From an uncultured Amylibacter sp. (GTDB lineage Bacteria; Pseudomonadota; Alphaproteobacteria; Rhodobacterales; Rhodobacteraceae): a DNA stretch of 64,000 nucleotides. Positions 37,992-46,997 of this stretch are shown here, one piece after another (positions within the stretch are counted from its first letter, which is position 1; each line of letters starts with the position of its first letter). The notes beneath the pieces are model-generated. The model did no database searches. It had not been told where the DNA came from and saw nothing but the letters and a program-made list of their open reading frames with translations. The DNA lies in the NCBI GenBank assembly GCA_959347345.1, contig OY365738.1, positions 2,256,501-2,320,500 of the forward strand, read 5' to 3'. The position numbers and the translations under genes were made by a program.

Positions 37992-38651
37992 ATGGCAGGG
38001 GTTAGCCTAGTTTATCACGATGACACGCGATTGTCACAGATTGACCGCGTTTTATATCGGGTTGAGATGGCTTTGAGCTTTCTCAGTGGGCTGGCGGTTT
38101 TCGCCCTGATGGTGCTGGCGGTTGTGTCCGTCGGCGGGCGTAATTTTTTCAATCAACCCCTGTCTGGCTATGTCGATTGGATTGAGCAAGCGATGCCTTT
38201 GATAGCCTTCATGGGTATCGCTTTCGTGCAACGCGATGGTGGGCATATTCGCATGGATATGGTTATCGGGGCGGTGCGTGGGCGAGTCCTCTATGGCTTT
38301 GAAATCATAACCACCCTTGCTATGCTGGGGTTTATGGTGCTGATGGTGTGGGGGACTTGGGCGCATTTCCAGCGGAGTATTGATTTATCCGCCCCGTGGT
38401 GGAGCAATGATAGCTCTATTGACATAGCCCTGCCCCTGTGGCCTGCGAAACTGCTGGTGCCTGTGGCGTTCAGCGTGTTATCGTTGCGGTTGGCGTTGCA
38501 GATTGTTTTGTATGTGCGGGCGTTTTGGCAAAAAAACCCACGTCCCGTTGGCTTGCCTGTGATTTTATCACCTGCCGAAAAAGCGGCGATGCAGAGTCAA
38601 TCTGTGTTAAAAAACCCCACAGAAACGCGAGGTAAAAATGCAATCCATTGA
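37992..38651 (+). CDS. TRAP transporter small permease (DctQ family)
   Basis: 219 residues with four membrane segments. VSVGGRNFFNQPLSGYVDWIEQAMPLIAFMGIAFVQRDGGHIRMDMV contains the DctQ-typical N/R-rich loop after helix 1 and the GHI..D motif after helix 3. Its end overlaps the next gene by 14 bases, implying translational coupling. It scaffolds the large subunit in the inner membrane. Confidence 0.88.
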   Translation: MAGVSLVYHDDTRLSQIDRVLYRVEMALSFLSGLAVFALMVLAVVSVGGRNFFNQPLSGYVDWIEQAMPLIAFMGIAFVQRDGGHIRMDMVIGAVRGRVLYGFEIITTLAMLGFMVLMVWGTWAHFQRSIDLSAPWWSNDSSIDIALPLWPAKLLVPVAFSVLSLRLALQIVLYVRAFWQKNPRPVGLPVILSPAEKAAMQSQSVLKNPTETRGKNAIH

Positions 38652-40038
38652 CATAGGTATTGCCGTTTCCATCGGCATGGTTACCCTTATTATTATCGGC
38701 ATGCGTGTGGCTTTCGCTGCGGGGATAGCTGGTTTAATCGGGCTCGTTTGGATATTCTGGGCAAAGAAAGAATACGGGCTGGATGATTTCGGCTGGGCGG
38801 TCGGTATTGCCGTGAAAACCGCTGGGCAAGTGCCGCATTCCAAAATATCTTCCCAAGCGTTAAGCCTGATTCCCATCTTTATCCTTATCGGCTATCTGGC
38901 ATATTACGCGGGTTTAACCAAGGCGTTGTTTGAGGCAGCCAAACGCTGGATAGCGTGGGTGCCTGGCGGATTAGCCGTTGCCACGGTTTTCGCCACGGCT
39001 GGGTTTGCCGCCGTGTCGGGCGCATCGGTTGCCACCTCTGCCGTGTTTGCCCGAATCGCAATACCAGAGATGTTGGCGATAGGCTATGACAAGCGGTTCG
39101 CGGCGGGGGTTGTGGCGGCGGGTGGCACCTTGGCTTCGTTAATTCCGCCCTCTGCCATATTGGTGATTTACGCGATTATTGTGGAGCAGGATGTTGGCAA
39201 ATTATTACTGGCGGGATTTATTCCTGGGGCGTTTTCCGCTTTGATTTATGCGATTTTAATTGTCGCTATGGCTCTGACGATAAAGGGCTTTGGCCCACCG
39301 CTTGGCGGGTATAGCTGGCGGGCGCGGTTTGCCTCATTGCCACCCGCCTTGCCAATCGTTTTCGTTGTGCTGGTGATTATTTGTTTTGTTTATAATCCGT
39401 TTGGCGATACCGCCTGGGGTACACCGACCGAAGGTGGCGCGATAGGCGCGTTTGTCGTGTTTTGCATTGCCGTGAAAAACGGCATGCGCTGGGCGGAATT
39501 AAAGCTGGCATTGCTGGAAACGGCGAAATTATCGGTGATGATTTTCACGATTATCTGGGGAGTTTTGATTTACGTGCGGTTTTTGGGGTTTGCCGATTTG
39601 CCGTCGGCTTTTTCCGATTGGATAGTGTCGCTGACCGTATCCCCGATGCTGATTCTGGTGTGTATTTTGCTGTCTTACGCGGTGCTGGGGATGTTTATGG
39701 ATGCGATAGGGATGCTGGTTTTGACCCTGCCCGTGGTTTATCCTGCGGTTATTGCGTTAAATGGCGGTGAAGCGGTTTCGGCGGCCGATAGTGTGTTTGG
39801 CATGTCTGGGGCTATGTGTGCGATTTGGTTCGGTATTTTGGTGGTGAAAATGGCGGAAGTGTGCCTGATTACCCCGCCGATTGGGCTGAATTGTTTCGTA
39901 GTCGCGGGGGTGCGCGATGATATAACTGTGCAGGATGTTTTTGTCGGGGTGACCCCGTTTTTTATAGCGGACGCGGTGACTATCGCGTTGCTGGTGGCGT
40001 TTCCAGCGATTGTGCTGTGGTTGCCGAGTTTGGTTTGA
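38638..40038 (+). CDS. TRAP transporter large permease (DctM family)
   Basis: 466 residues with about 12 membrane segments. LSLIPIFILIGYLAYYAG, VATVFATAGFAAVSGASVATSAVFARIAIPEML, GTLASLIPPSAILVIYAI and AEVCLITPPIGLNCFVV are the DctM landmarks. It completes the Na+-driven TRAP importer with the two genes upstream. Length is normal. Confidence 0.93.
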   Translation: MQSIDIGIAVSIGMVTLIIIGMRVAFAAGIAGLIGLVWIFWAKKEYGLDDFGWAVGIAVKTAGQVPHSKISSQALSLIPIFILIGYLAYYAGLTKALFEAAKRWIAWVPGGLAVATVFATAGFAAVSGASVATSAVFARIAIPEMLAIGYDKRFAAGVVAAGGTLASLIPPSAILVIYAIIVEQDVGKLLLAGFIPGAFSALIYAILIVAMALTIKGFGPPLGGYSWRARFASLPPALPIVFVVLVIICFVYNPFGDTAWGTPTEGGAIGAFVVFCIAVKNGMRWAELKLALLETAKLSVMIFTIIWGVLIYVRFLGFADLPSAFSDWIVSLTVSPMLILVCILLSYAVLGMFMDAIGMLVLTLPVVYPAVIALNGGEAVSAADSVFGMSGAMCAIWFGILVVKMAEVCLITPPIGLNCFVVAGVRDDITVQDVFVGVTPFFIADAVTIALLVAFPAIVLWLPSLV

Positions 40039-40039
40039 T

Positions 40040-40116
40040 TGGTAGCGGAGGAGGGACTTGAACCCCCGACACGTGGATTATGATTCCACTGCTCTAACCA
40101 CCTGAGCTACTCCGCC
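40040..40116 (-). tRNA. tRNA-Met, elongator type (anticodon CAT)
   Basis: Minus-strand reading: acceptor GGCGGAG/CTCCGCT, D-arm TAGCTCAGGTGGTTAGAGCA, anticodon loop with CAT, T-loop GGTTCAAGTCC, encoded CCA (40040-40042). The first pair is regular, unlike initiator tRNA. The sequence resembles alphaproteobacterial elongator Met tRNA; a lysidine-modified Ile tRNA was considered less likely. Confidence 0.93.
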
Positions 40117-40129
40117 AATCGTTTGGGTG

Positions 40130-40156
40130 TTTATAGGGTTTTTGGGGGGGTGTCAA
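40130..40156 (-). promoter_or_regulatory. Probable promoter of tRNA-Met
   Basis: Minus strand TTGACA (40151-40156), then TATAAA (40130-40135) after 15 bases, or TAAACA after 17, about 14 bases before the tRNA 5' end. Confidence 0.5.
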
Positions 40157-41172
40157 GTGGATTCTTTTATGCGAGATGGGTTAGGGGAAACTATTTTCTT
40201 TTTTATTAGCCACTGCTTGTATTCTAATGTTTGGGTAACTTTATCAAGATTTGGCATAGTTCGCGCTGGAGTTATGTTATTGCGCCATAAAAGGCGAAGC
40301 AATGCGCTGTATTCTTCTTTAGGAAGAGTGAGCTTTATAAGTCGAGTAGGGTTTTCTATAGCTTGAAAGTCCATTTGAAAATCTTGCCATTCGCCGTCGT
40401 TTTTTATAAATTTTTTATCTGCTTCGGTATCTATTATCAATATTCCATCTTGGGCAAAAAGATTGCTTGACCGATTGATGGGGACGGGTATTTTTCTCCA
40501 AGAGGTATGAAGTATACTTCGTTCTTTAATTGCCCATATACACAAGTTTCCTTTCTCTGATATTTTTTCAGGTCTTTTTTCAAAAGGATAAGAGGCAGCA
40601 AAAAAAGCAGCAAAAAGCGGGTTATAGCTAAAATCTAATAAACGTGTTGGTAATCCGTGGTGTCTGGCTAAAGCCATGATAGGTAGGATGCTATTATTTG
40701 ACCTGTCTTCAAGATTTTTCTTATAATCAGGGTAAGAAAAAGGAGTATAGTTGCATTCAATACCCAAGTCGTTAGCTGTTTCCACAAACTGTTTAAGCAA
40801 ATCATATTCGGTTCTTATTTGAGCTCTTAGGTCAAATTCTGATTGTTTAAATTTTGAATCTGGTTTAAATCTTTTCTGTAAAAACAATAAAAAAGGACTC
40901 GACAGTTGTTTTCTAAATTTTTTATGCCATTCATCACGAAGAGCACTAGGTAGAATAGACCACTCACTATCCCAATGACCACGAAATATCCAACGAGAAC
41001 CACGAGGTCTTTGTGACTCATAAGGTGGCAACTCTTTAACTATCATGTTGTCAAAGTTTAATAAGGCATAATAGAAACCCTTTGCCGTTTTGAATCTATA
41101 TTCATAGCCTTCTAGTGTCTTAATAGTTTTAGGTGATTCCACCTCCACTTTCATTTTATCCACTTTCTCCAT
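40153..41172 (-). CDS. FRG-domain protein
   Basis: 339 residues. The FRG core is visible as RGSRWIFRGHWDSEWSILPSALRDEW (about residues 56-81) and LARHHGLPTRLLDFSYNPLFAAFFA (about 165-190), the two conserved stretches of the domain named after its F-R-G motif. Biochemical activity is poorly defined; FRG proteins are often found in mobile or defence settings. The start has AAGGAG seven bases upstream. Lysine-rich and AT-rich compared with the flanking TRAP and dehydrogenase genes, which suggests acquisition. Confidence 0.85.
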   Translation of the reverse strand: MEKVDKMKVEVESPKTIKTLEGYEYRFKTAKGFYYALLNFDNMIVKELPPYESQRPRGSRWIFRGHWDSEWSILPSALRDEWHKKFRKQLSSPFLLFLQKRFKPDSKFKQSEFDLRAQIRTEYDLLKQFVETANDLGIECNYTPFSYPDYKKNLEDRSNNSILPIMALARHHGLPTRLLDFSYNPLFAAFFAASYPFEKRPEKISEKGNLCIWAIKERSILHTSWRKIPVPINRSSNLFAQDGILIIDTEADKKFIKNDGEWQDFQMDFQAIENPTRLIKLTLPKEEYSALLRLLWRNNITPARTMPNLDKVTQTLEYKQWLIKKKIVSPNPSRIKEST

Positions 41173-41227
41173 CTCGCTCTCCTTTTGGTTTTGTAAAAAA
41201 TCACTTTACAGCCCATTATTTTTAAAT

Positions 41228-41348
41228 GCAACCCCTCTTTACAATTCCCCAAAAAATAATAATAATCGGCAAAACCCCACAAAAGGAAACCCCACATGAC
41301 CAAATCCCCCAACCCCCCCCAACCCACGCCCGTGTCGTCATTATCGGC
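41228..41348. repeat. Direct repeat copy 1: duplicated 5' region of the dimethylglycine dehydrogenase-like gene
   Basis: Matches 42636-42771, including GCAACC...CTTTACAA, the stretch ACCCCACAAAAGGAAACC, a start codon with ATGAC-AAA, and an identical run of about 35 bases ending CATTATCGGC. The copy is cut after about 18 codons. The two copies flank the methyltransferase-HNH gene exactly. Confidence 0.85.
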
Positions 41349-41384
41349 AGGTTTTTTTTGGGGGGTGTCAAGGGGTGGGTATAA

Positions 41385-42584
41385 TCAATACGAAACCTTT
41401 TTCACCGCACCTTCGCGGGCGCGAAGTTTTGCCACCAATTCCTCCATCGGTCTGTCGCCCTTTACCCGATTGCAATTTCCACAGAGCAATTGAAAGTTTT
41501 CATAATAATCCCCGCCACCTTTGCTTTTGGGGATAATATGGTCAATCTCAAAATTCACCGCATCAAATTGTTTTGCACACCCTTTACACGCACCTTTTTG
41601 CGTCTTAAACAATCGCTCTTTTATAGACACAGAGGGTTTTTCAATTTTAATATCGGTGCGGTGCGGTATTTTATCCGTATGGATAAAATCCTTAAACATC
41701 CCACCGTCTTCGCTGAGCCTTTGCACCAATAACTCTGCCGCCTGCGCCTCTATATCAATCCCAATCCATTTCCTTTGCAATTGTTGCGCCGCCACGCAAG
41801 TTGTCGCACAGCCACAAAACGGGTCAAACACAACATCGCCTTCTTTACTGGACGCGGATATTATCCGTTTCAATAACGCGAGCGGTTTTTGCGTGGGATA
41901 GCCCGTGCGTTCCTTTGCCATATTGTTTATCGTGGGAATCCGCCAAACATCATGCATCCGTTTGCCCAAGGGATTCGGTTTATATTTATCTTGATAGGAA
42001 TCGGGGTTTTTGACAAAATTGCTATCCTCGGCATAAGGCTCCCGCGCCGCGTTTTCATCAAACATAAGTTGGCTTGCGTCCTTGGCATAAAACAAAATGA
42101 CATCATGTTTGCGAACATAGGCACTGCGAACATTGGAGGTTCCATTGTAATAATGCCAGATTATCTCATTGCGAAATCCGTTTTTTCCAAAGACTTCGTC
42201 CAGCACTATTTTAAGATAATGACTGGCGGTTGGGTCAATATGCAAATATAGCCCGCCTGTTTGTTTTAAAATACGGTGCAGTTCAATAATCCGTTGCGTC
42301 ATATAGGTGATATAGGACATCATCGCCTTGCCATGAACTCGCCCGATGGAATAAATATATTCTATGAGGGCGGGATGGTTATCCAAGGCATTCAAACATT
42401 CTGCGTCAACATCGCTCCATGTCCATATATCTTTGAATTCTGCGCCCATAGCTTTACTGCCGATTGGGGCGGAATAGGTGCGTTTGGAATTAAACGGCGG
42501 GTCAAGATAAATCAAATCCACGGATTCGCTGTTCATGCCGTTCAGGATATAAAGATTATCCCCCGTATAAAGCGTGTTTTGCAT
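41385..42584 (-). CDS. DNA methyltransferase fused to an HNH nuclease domain
   Basis: 399 residues. The N-terminal two thirds are a beta-class DNA methyltransferase: motif IV DPPF at residues 28-31 comes first and motif I VFDPFCGCATTCVAA at about 240-255, with TGYPTQKPLALLKRI before it. The C-terminal 80 residues hold a zinc-type HNH domain: CKGCAKQFD, FEIDHIIPKSKGGGDYYENFQLLCGNCNRVKGD. A CxxC pair and the D-H-x-x-P core are intact. It may modify and cut DNA in one chain, or the HNH part may aid target binding. No partner restriction gene is adjacent. The gene sits between two copies of its right neighbour's 5' end. Confidence 0.88.
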   Translation of the reverse strand: MQNTLYTGDNLYILNGMNSESVDLIYLDPPFNSKRTYSAPIGSKAMGAEFKDIWTWSDVDAECLNALDNHPALIEYIYSIGRVHGKAMMSYITYMTQRIIELHRILKQTGGLYLHIDPTASHYLKIVLDEVFGKNGFRNEIIWHYYNGTSNVRSAYVRKHDVILFYAKDASQLMFDENAAREPYAEDSNFVKNPDSYQDKYKPNPLGKRMHDVWRIPTINNMAKERTGYPTQKPLALLKRIISASSKEGDVVFDPFCGCATTCVAAQQLQRKWIGIDIEAQAAELLVQRLSEDGGMFKDFIHTDKIPHRTDIKIEKPSVSIKERLFKTQKGACKGCAKQFDAVNFEIDHIIPKSKGGGDYYENFQLLCGNCNRVKGDRPMEELVAKLRAREGAVKKVSY

Positions 42585-42635
42585 TGCTAATCCTTGTGCG
42601 CAGTTTGCGGTATTATACCGATTGATATAGTAAAG

Positions 42636-42771
42636 GCAACCTTTCTTTACAAATCCTTAAAAATCCGCTAAATTTTTATTAAACCCCACAAAAGGAAACC
42701 ACCCCCCCATGACTAAACCCACTGAACCAGTTAAAACCCCCCCAACCCACGCCCGTGTCGTCATTATCGGC
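42636..42771. repeat. Direct repeat copy 2: promoter, RBS and first codons of the dehydrogenase gene
   Basis: This is the intact counterpart of 41228-41348. It contains the AAAAGGAAACC ribosome-binding region and the true start at 42709. Confidence 0.85.
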
Positions 42772-45141
42772 GGGGGAGTCGTCGGCTGCTCCATCCTCTT
42801 CCACCTTGCCAAATTCGGCTGGAAAGACACTATCCTACTGGAAAGAAACGAACTCACCTCAGGGTCATCATGGCACGCGGCTGGGCAAATCCACACGATT
42901 TCATCCGACCCTAATATATCCAGACTCCAATCCTACACCATTGATTTGTATAAAGAAATTGAGGAACTATCGGGGCATTCTGTCGGTCTGCACATCACGG
43001 GCGGGTTTTATCTGGCATCCACCAAAGACTGGTACGATTACCTGAAACGCGAGCGGTCAAAGGCGCGGTATATGGGGCTGAATCAGGAATTCATCTCACC
43101 GAAAGAGGTTGCGCAAAGGCATCCGTTGATTGACCCAAAGCACTATCACGCCGCCCTGTGGGACGACCAAGACGGGGATTTGGATCCCTCTGGCGCGACC
43201 TATGCTTTCGCCAAGGCCGCCAAAGTTTTGGGCGCGGATTATTTCACCCACACTCCCGCCCTGCAAACCACGCAACGCACGGACGGCACTTGGGATGTGA
43301 AAACGCCAAACGGCGATATTCATGCGGAGATGATTGTGAATTGCGGCGGGCTCTGGGCGCGGGAGGTGGGGGCGATGGCGAACCTATCCATCCCCGTGCA
43401 ACCGATGGAGCACCATTATTTAATCACCGAGGAAATCCCAGAAGTTGCCGCCGCCAAAACCCGCCTGCCTGCGGGAATTGATTACGAGGCAAACATTTAT
43501 TTCCGCCAAGAACGCACGGGCATGTTGCTCGGCACCTACGAGCCGACTTCCACTCCGTGGCAATTAAACGGCACGCCGATGGATTTTGGGCATGAGCTAT
43601 TAAACCCCGATTTGGATAGAATCGCCAGCCGTTTGGAAATGTCGTTTGAGCGGATACCAGCGATTGGAACGGCGGGGATTAAAAACATTATCAACGGACC
43701 TTTTACCTTTGGCCCCGATGGTAATCCTATGATTGGACCCGTGCCTGGGATGAAAAATTATTGGGTCGCTGTTGGCGTGATGGCGGGCTTTTGCCAAGGC
43801 GGTGGGGTCGGTTTGACTATGGCGGAATGGATAATAGATGGCGAGCCGTCGATTGATGTTTGGGCGATGGATGTCGCGCGGTTTGGCGATTTTGCCAGCC
43901 CCGATTGGGGGACGATTAAAAGCTCTGAAAACTACGAGCGGCGGTTTGTTATGACCTTTCCCAATGAAACTCTGCCCAAGGGGCGCAAGCAGAAAACCAC
44001 TGCTTTGTATGACCGTTTGATGGCAAAGGGCGCGGTGATGGGGCAGGGCTTTGGTTTGGAAAATGTGCTGTGGTTTGGCGATGGGGCGGAGGATGCCTAT
44101 GAAACTCCGACTTTTGAACGCAACCGCAGTTTTGATTATGTCGCGCGGGAGGTGAATGCCGTGCGCAGTGGCGTTGGCGCGATTGAAATTGCCAATTTTG
44201 CCAAGCATGAATTTCGCGGGGCGGGGGCGCGTGCCGCCTTGGATTATTTATTAGGCGCGCGAGTGCCAAAGGTCGGGCGGTTAATGTTAAGCCCGATGCT
44301 GACGCATGCAGGGCGGCTTTATGGTGATGTGACCGTTGCGTGTTTGGCTGAGGATTATTTTATGGTGCTGGGTTCTGGTGCTATGCAAGAGGCGCACCGC
44401 CGTTGGTTTGAACAAAACTTGCCTGCCGATGTCGCGTATAATAATGCGTCCGATGACTGGCACGGGGTGGCGTTAAGCGGTCCGAAGTCTCGCGCGGTTT
44501 TGGCGGGTTTGACCCGCAAGGATGTATCGGCAGAGGCGTTTAAATTCCGCGATATTTGCCAAACCTATGTTGGCGGAGTCCCGGTTATTCTGGCACGGAT
44601 AAGCTTTTCTGGCGAATTGGGGTATGAGATTTATTGCAAGCCCATCTATTTGCTCCGTCTGGCAGAGGCGTTGGAGGATGCGGACGCGGATTTGGTTTGG
44701 TACGGGGCGCGGGCGTTAATGTCCTTGCGGTTGGAAAAATCGTGGGGTGCGTGGGGGCTGGATTACCGCCCTGATTTCACGGCGGCGGAATCTGGGCTGG
44801 ATATGTTTATTGATTGGAACAAGGATTTTATCGGCAAAACCCCCGCCTTGGCAGAGCGCAAATCTGGGCCGAAACGCAAGATGGTTGGGCTGGTTATTGA
44901 CGTGGAGGGTGTGGATGTCTCCAATGACGAAGCGATTTTGAAAGACGGGGTGGCGATTGGCTATGTGTCCTCTGGCGGCTATGCCCATTATGTGAAAAAG
45001 TCGATGGCTTTGGGTTATGTTCCTGTGGAGCATGCGGTTGCGGGAACGCGGGTGCAGGTGGAAATCTTGGGGCAGATGTATCAGGCAGAGATTATCGGTG
45101 CGCCACTTTATGATGCGAATGGGGCGAATATGCGGGGTTAG
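42709..45141 (+). CDS. Dimethylglycine/sarcosine dehydrogenase-like FAD- and folate-dependent enzyme
   Basis: 810 residues. The FAD Rossmann motif VVIIGGGVVGCSI is at residues 17-30. SGSSWHAAGQ (H56) corresponds to the histidine that covalently holds FAD in dimethylglycine and sarcosine dehydrogenases. The DAO fold runs to about residue 385, then a linking domain, then a GcvT-like tetrahydrofolate-binding C-terminal half with SGELGYEIYCKP, GARALMSLRLEKSWGAWG and DFIGK. It likely demethylates an N-methylated glycine and passes the one-carbon unit to folate. Neighbouring TRAP and MFS carriers could supply substrates. The stop TAG begins a heptad repeat. Confidence 0.88.
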   Translation: MTKPTEPVKTPPTHARVVIIGGGVVGCSILFHLAKFGWKDTILLERNELTSGSSWHAAGQIHTISSDPNISRLQSYTIDLYKEIEELSGHSVGLHITGGFYLASTKDWYDYLKRERSKARYMGLNQEFISPKEVAQRHPLIDPKHYHAALWDDQDGDLDPSGATYAFAKAAKVLGADYFTHTPALQTTQRTDGTWDVKTPNGDIHAEMIVNCGGLWAREVGAMANLSIPVQPMEHHYLITEEIPEVAAAKTRLPAGIDYEANIYFRQERTGMLLGTYEPTSTPWQLNGTPMDFGHELLNPDLDRIASRLEMSFERIPAIGTAGIKNIINGPFTFGPDGNPMIGPVPGMKNYWVAVGVMAGFCQGGGVGLTMAEWIIDGEPSIDVWAMDVARFGDFASPDWGTIKSSENYERRFVMTFPNETLPKGRKQKTTALYDRLMAKGAVMGQGFGLENVLWFGDGAEDAYETPTFERNRSFDYVAREVNAVRSGVGAIEIANFAKHEFRGAGARAALDYLLGARVPKVGRLMLSPMLTHAGRLYGDVTVACLAEDYFMVLGSGAMQEAHRRWFEQNLPADVAYNNASDDWHGVALSGPKSRAVLAGLTRKDVSAEAFKFRDICQTYVGGVPVILARISFSGELGYEIYCKPIYLLRLAEALEDADADLVWYGARALMSLRLEKSWGAWGLDYRPDFTAAESGLDMFIDWNKDFIGKTPALAERKSGPKRKMVGLVIDVEGVDVSNDEAILKDGVAIGYVSSGGYAHYVKKSMALGYVPVEHAVAGTRVQVEILGQMYQAEIIGAPLYDANGANMRG

Positions 45142-45187
45142 TTATTAGTTATTAGTGATTAGTTATTAGTGATTAGTGATTGGTTAT
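45139..45187. repeat. Heptad repeat (TAGTTAT/TAGTGAT), left arm D
   Basis: About seven units beginning at the dehydrogenase stop codon. The inverse is at 45571-45602. Confidence 0.9.
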
Positions 45188-45570
45188 TAAGAATTGTGGG
45201 TTCGTTATTTGGGATTAGGGATAGAGGTTTTTTGTTGCGCCCTCACTTCGGGGCAAGCCCCTGCGTTCGGTCGCCCACCCGCCCACCCCTCCTGCGGAGA
45301 GCTGGACGGGTTATTTTAGTGGGGGTTTGGTTCAGCGTCTTGTATATAGTCTAAATAAATTTAGAACAAACCTATCACCACTTCCTAAGTATTCTAAACA
45401 AATAATCCAATTTATAGTCTTGTTATTCCAGATAGTAAATTTATAGAAAAAATATAGTCTTGAAACCCAAGGGCTTTTGGCATGCCCTGCTCACAGAGCA
45501 GGGCTACGCACAAAAGACCCCGCTGGTCGGCATTCGCGCAAGCGATGACGAAGATCCGAAGGGCTAAAAA
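45188..45570. other. Gene-free insert D with palindromes
   Basis: No supportable gene. It contains a GC-rich part (about 45238-45320), an AT-rich part with three copies of ATAGTCTTG or close variants, an imperfect palindrome at 45471-45520 with core GCCCTGCT/AGCAGGGC and outer CTTTTG/CAAAAG, and at 45522-45565 a 44-base hairpin element also found in insert E. Confidence 0.7.
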
Positions 45571-45602
45571 ACTAATAACTAATAACTAACAACTAACAAC
45601 TA
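45571..45602. repeat. Heptad repeat, right arm D
   Basis: CTAATAACTAATAACTAACA and further units, ending at the TAG stop codon of the TRAP large-permease gene. Confidence 0.9.
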
Positions 45603-46994
45603 TTTAATCACCCTCTCTGGTCCCAACAGCGTATCGGGCAGAAAGGTTGATATTTGCGGCACATAAGTAACAATAATTAAAAACAAAAACATAATCCCCA
45701 AGAACGGCAAAGCCGCCCGCACAACGGCAATCATAGACATCCCCGCCACGCCAGAAGTCACAAATAAATTCAATCCCACGGGCGGGGTCAGCATGCCTAT
45801 TTCCATATTCACCACCATAATAATGCCCAGATGAATCGGGTCTATGCCCAGCTCTATCGCTATCGGAAAAACCAATGGTGCGACAATAACCAGCAGACCT
45901 GACGGCTCCATAAACTGCCCGCCAATCAGCAAAATCACATTCACCACAATTAAAAACATCACGGGACCAAAGCCATAGGCAAGCATTGTTTCGGTGATTT
46001 GCTGGGGTAATCGCTCCTCTGTAATCACGTGTTTTAATAGCAACGCATTGGCAATCACAAACATCAGCATAATAATTAATTTGCCCGCGTCCAGCATAGT
46101 CGCGCGGACTTGCGGATGCCAAAACGCGGTTATCAGGGCGGCTGGATTTTGCAGTAAAGTTTGCCTTTCCCCGCCGTCTTTGCCCGCCAGTGGTCCAATA
46201 TCGCGATAAATAAAACACGCCACGATAAAGGCATAAACCGAGGCAACGGCGGCCGCTTCCGTAGGTGTGAAAATCCCATAAGTCAGCCCAGGAATACCAT
46301 AAATCCCCACCATAATAATAACAATCAGCATCAATCCCCAAAAGGCTTCGCGGAACGAATCGCCGATTTCACGCCAGCCTTTCCACGCTTGGGCGGGCAT
46401 GTTTTTATATCGTGCCATGATATAAATCCCAATCATCAGCATCAAACCAGCCAGCAAGCCGGGCAAAACCCCCGCCATAAACATCCGCCCAACCGACACA
46501 TTCACCGTGGCCGCATAGACTACCATAACGATGGACGGCGGGATCAATATCCCCAGAGTGCCAGCGTTGCAAATCACCCCCGCGGCGAATTCTTTGCTAT
46601 ACCCCGCTTGGCGCATCGCGCCGATAACGATGGTGCCGATGGCGACGACGGTGGCGGGGGACGACCCCGAAAGGGCAGCAAACATCATACACGCCAAAAC
46701 CGAGGCTATCGCCAATCCGCCACGTAAATGCCCAACCAGCGCAATGGAAAAACGGATGATTCGTTGCGCCGTTCCGCCCGCCGACATAAACGCGGATGCC
46801 AAAATAAAAAACGGAATTGCCAGCAAAAGCGGGTGTCCTTGGAAGGCTTCAAACAGGCTCTGCGCGATGGTCGCGGTGGAGCTATCCGAATAAATCAGCA
46901 GGAATATCATGGACGATAGCCCAAGGGAAATCGCAATCGGCACCCCCGCCATCATTAAAATAATAATAGACATAAATAATAAAAATATATCCAT
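45600..46994 (-). CDS. dctM: TRAP transporter large permease (DctM)
   Basis: 464 residues, about 12 membrane segments. FEAFQGHPLLLAIPFFILASAFMSAGGTAQRIIRF, MMFAALSGSSPATVVAIGTIV, NAGTLGILIPPSIVMVVYA and NMEIGMLTPPVGLNLFVTSGV are strong DctM matches of the dicarboxylate type. It lies 3 bases behind dctQ. The tail ERVIK ends at the repeat-borne TAG. Confidence 0.95.
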   Translation of the reverse strand: MDIFLLFMSIIILMMAGVPIAISLGLSSMIFLLIYSDSSTATIAQSLFEAFQGHPLLLAIPFFILASAFMSAGGTAQRIIRFSIALVGHLRGGLAIASVLACMMFAALSGSSPATVVAIGTIVIGAMRQAGYSKEFAAGVICNAGTLGILIPPSIVMVVYAATVNVSVGRMFMAGVLPGLLAGLMLMIGIYIMARYKNMPAQAWKGWREIGDSFREAFWGLMLIVIIMVGIYGIPGLTYGIFTPTEAAAVASVYAFIVACFIYRDIGPLAGKDGGERQTLLQNPAALITAFWHPQVRATMLDAGKLIIMLMFVIANALLLKHVITEERLPQQITETMLAYGFGPVMFLIVVNVILLIGGQFMEPSGLLVIVAPLVFPIAIELGIDPIHLGIIMVVNMEIGMLTPPVGLNLFVTSGVAGMSMIAVVRAALPFLGIMFLFLIIVTYVPQISTFLPDTLLGPERVIK

Positions 46995-46997
46995 GGG

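Noticed and set aside
40040..42600. tRNA-Met as attachment site of an integrative element
   Set aside because: No integrase and no duplicated tRNA 3' end were found; the accessory genes lie on the 5' side of the tRNA.
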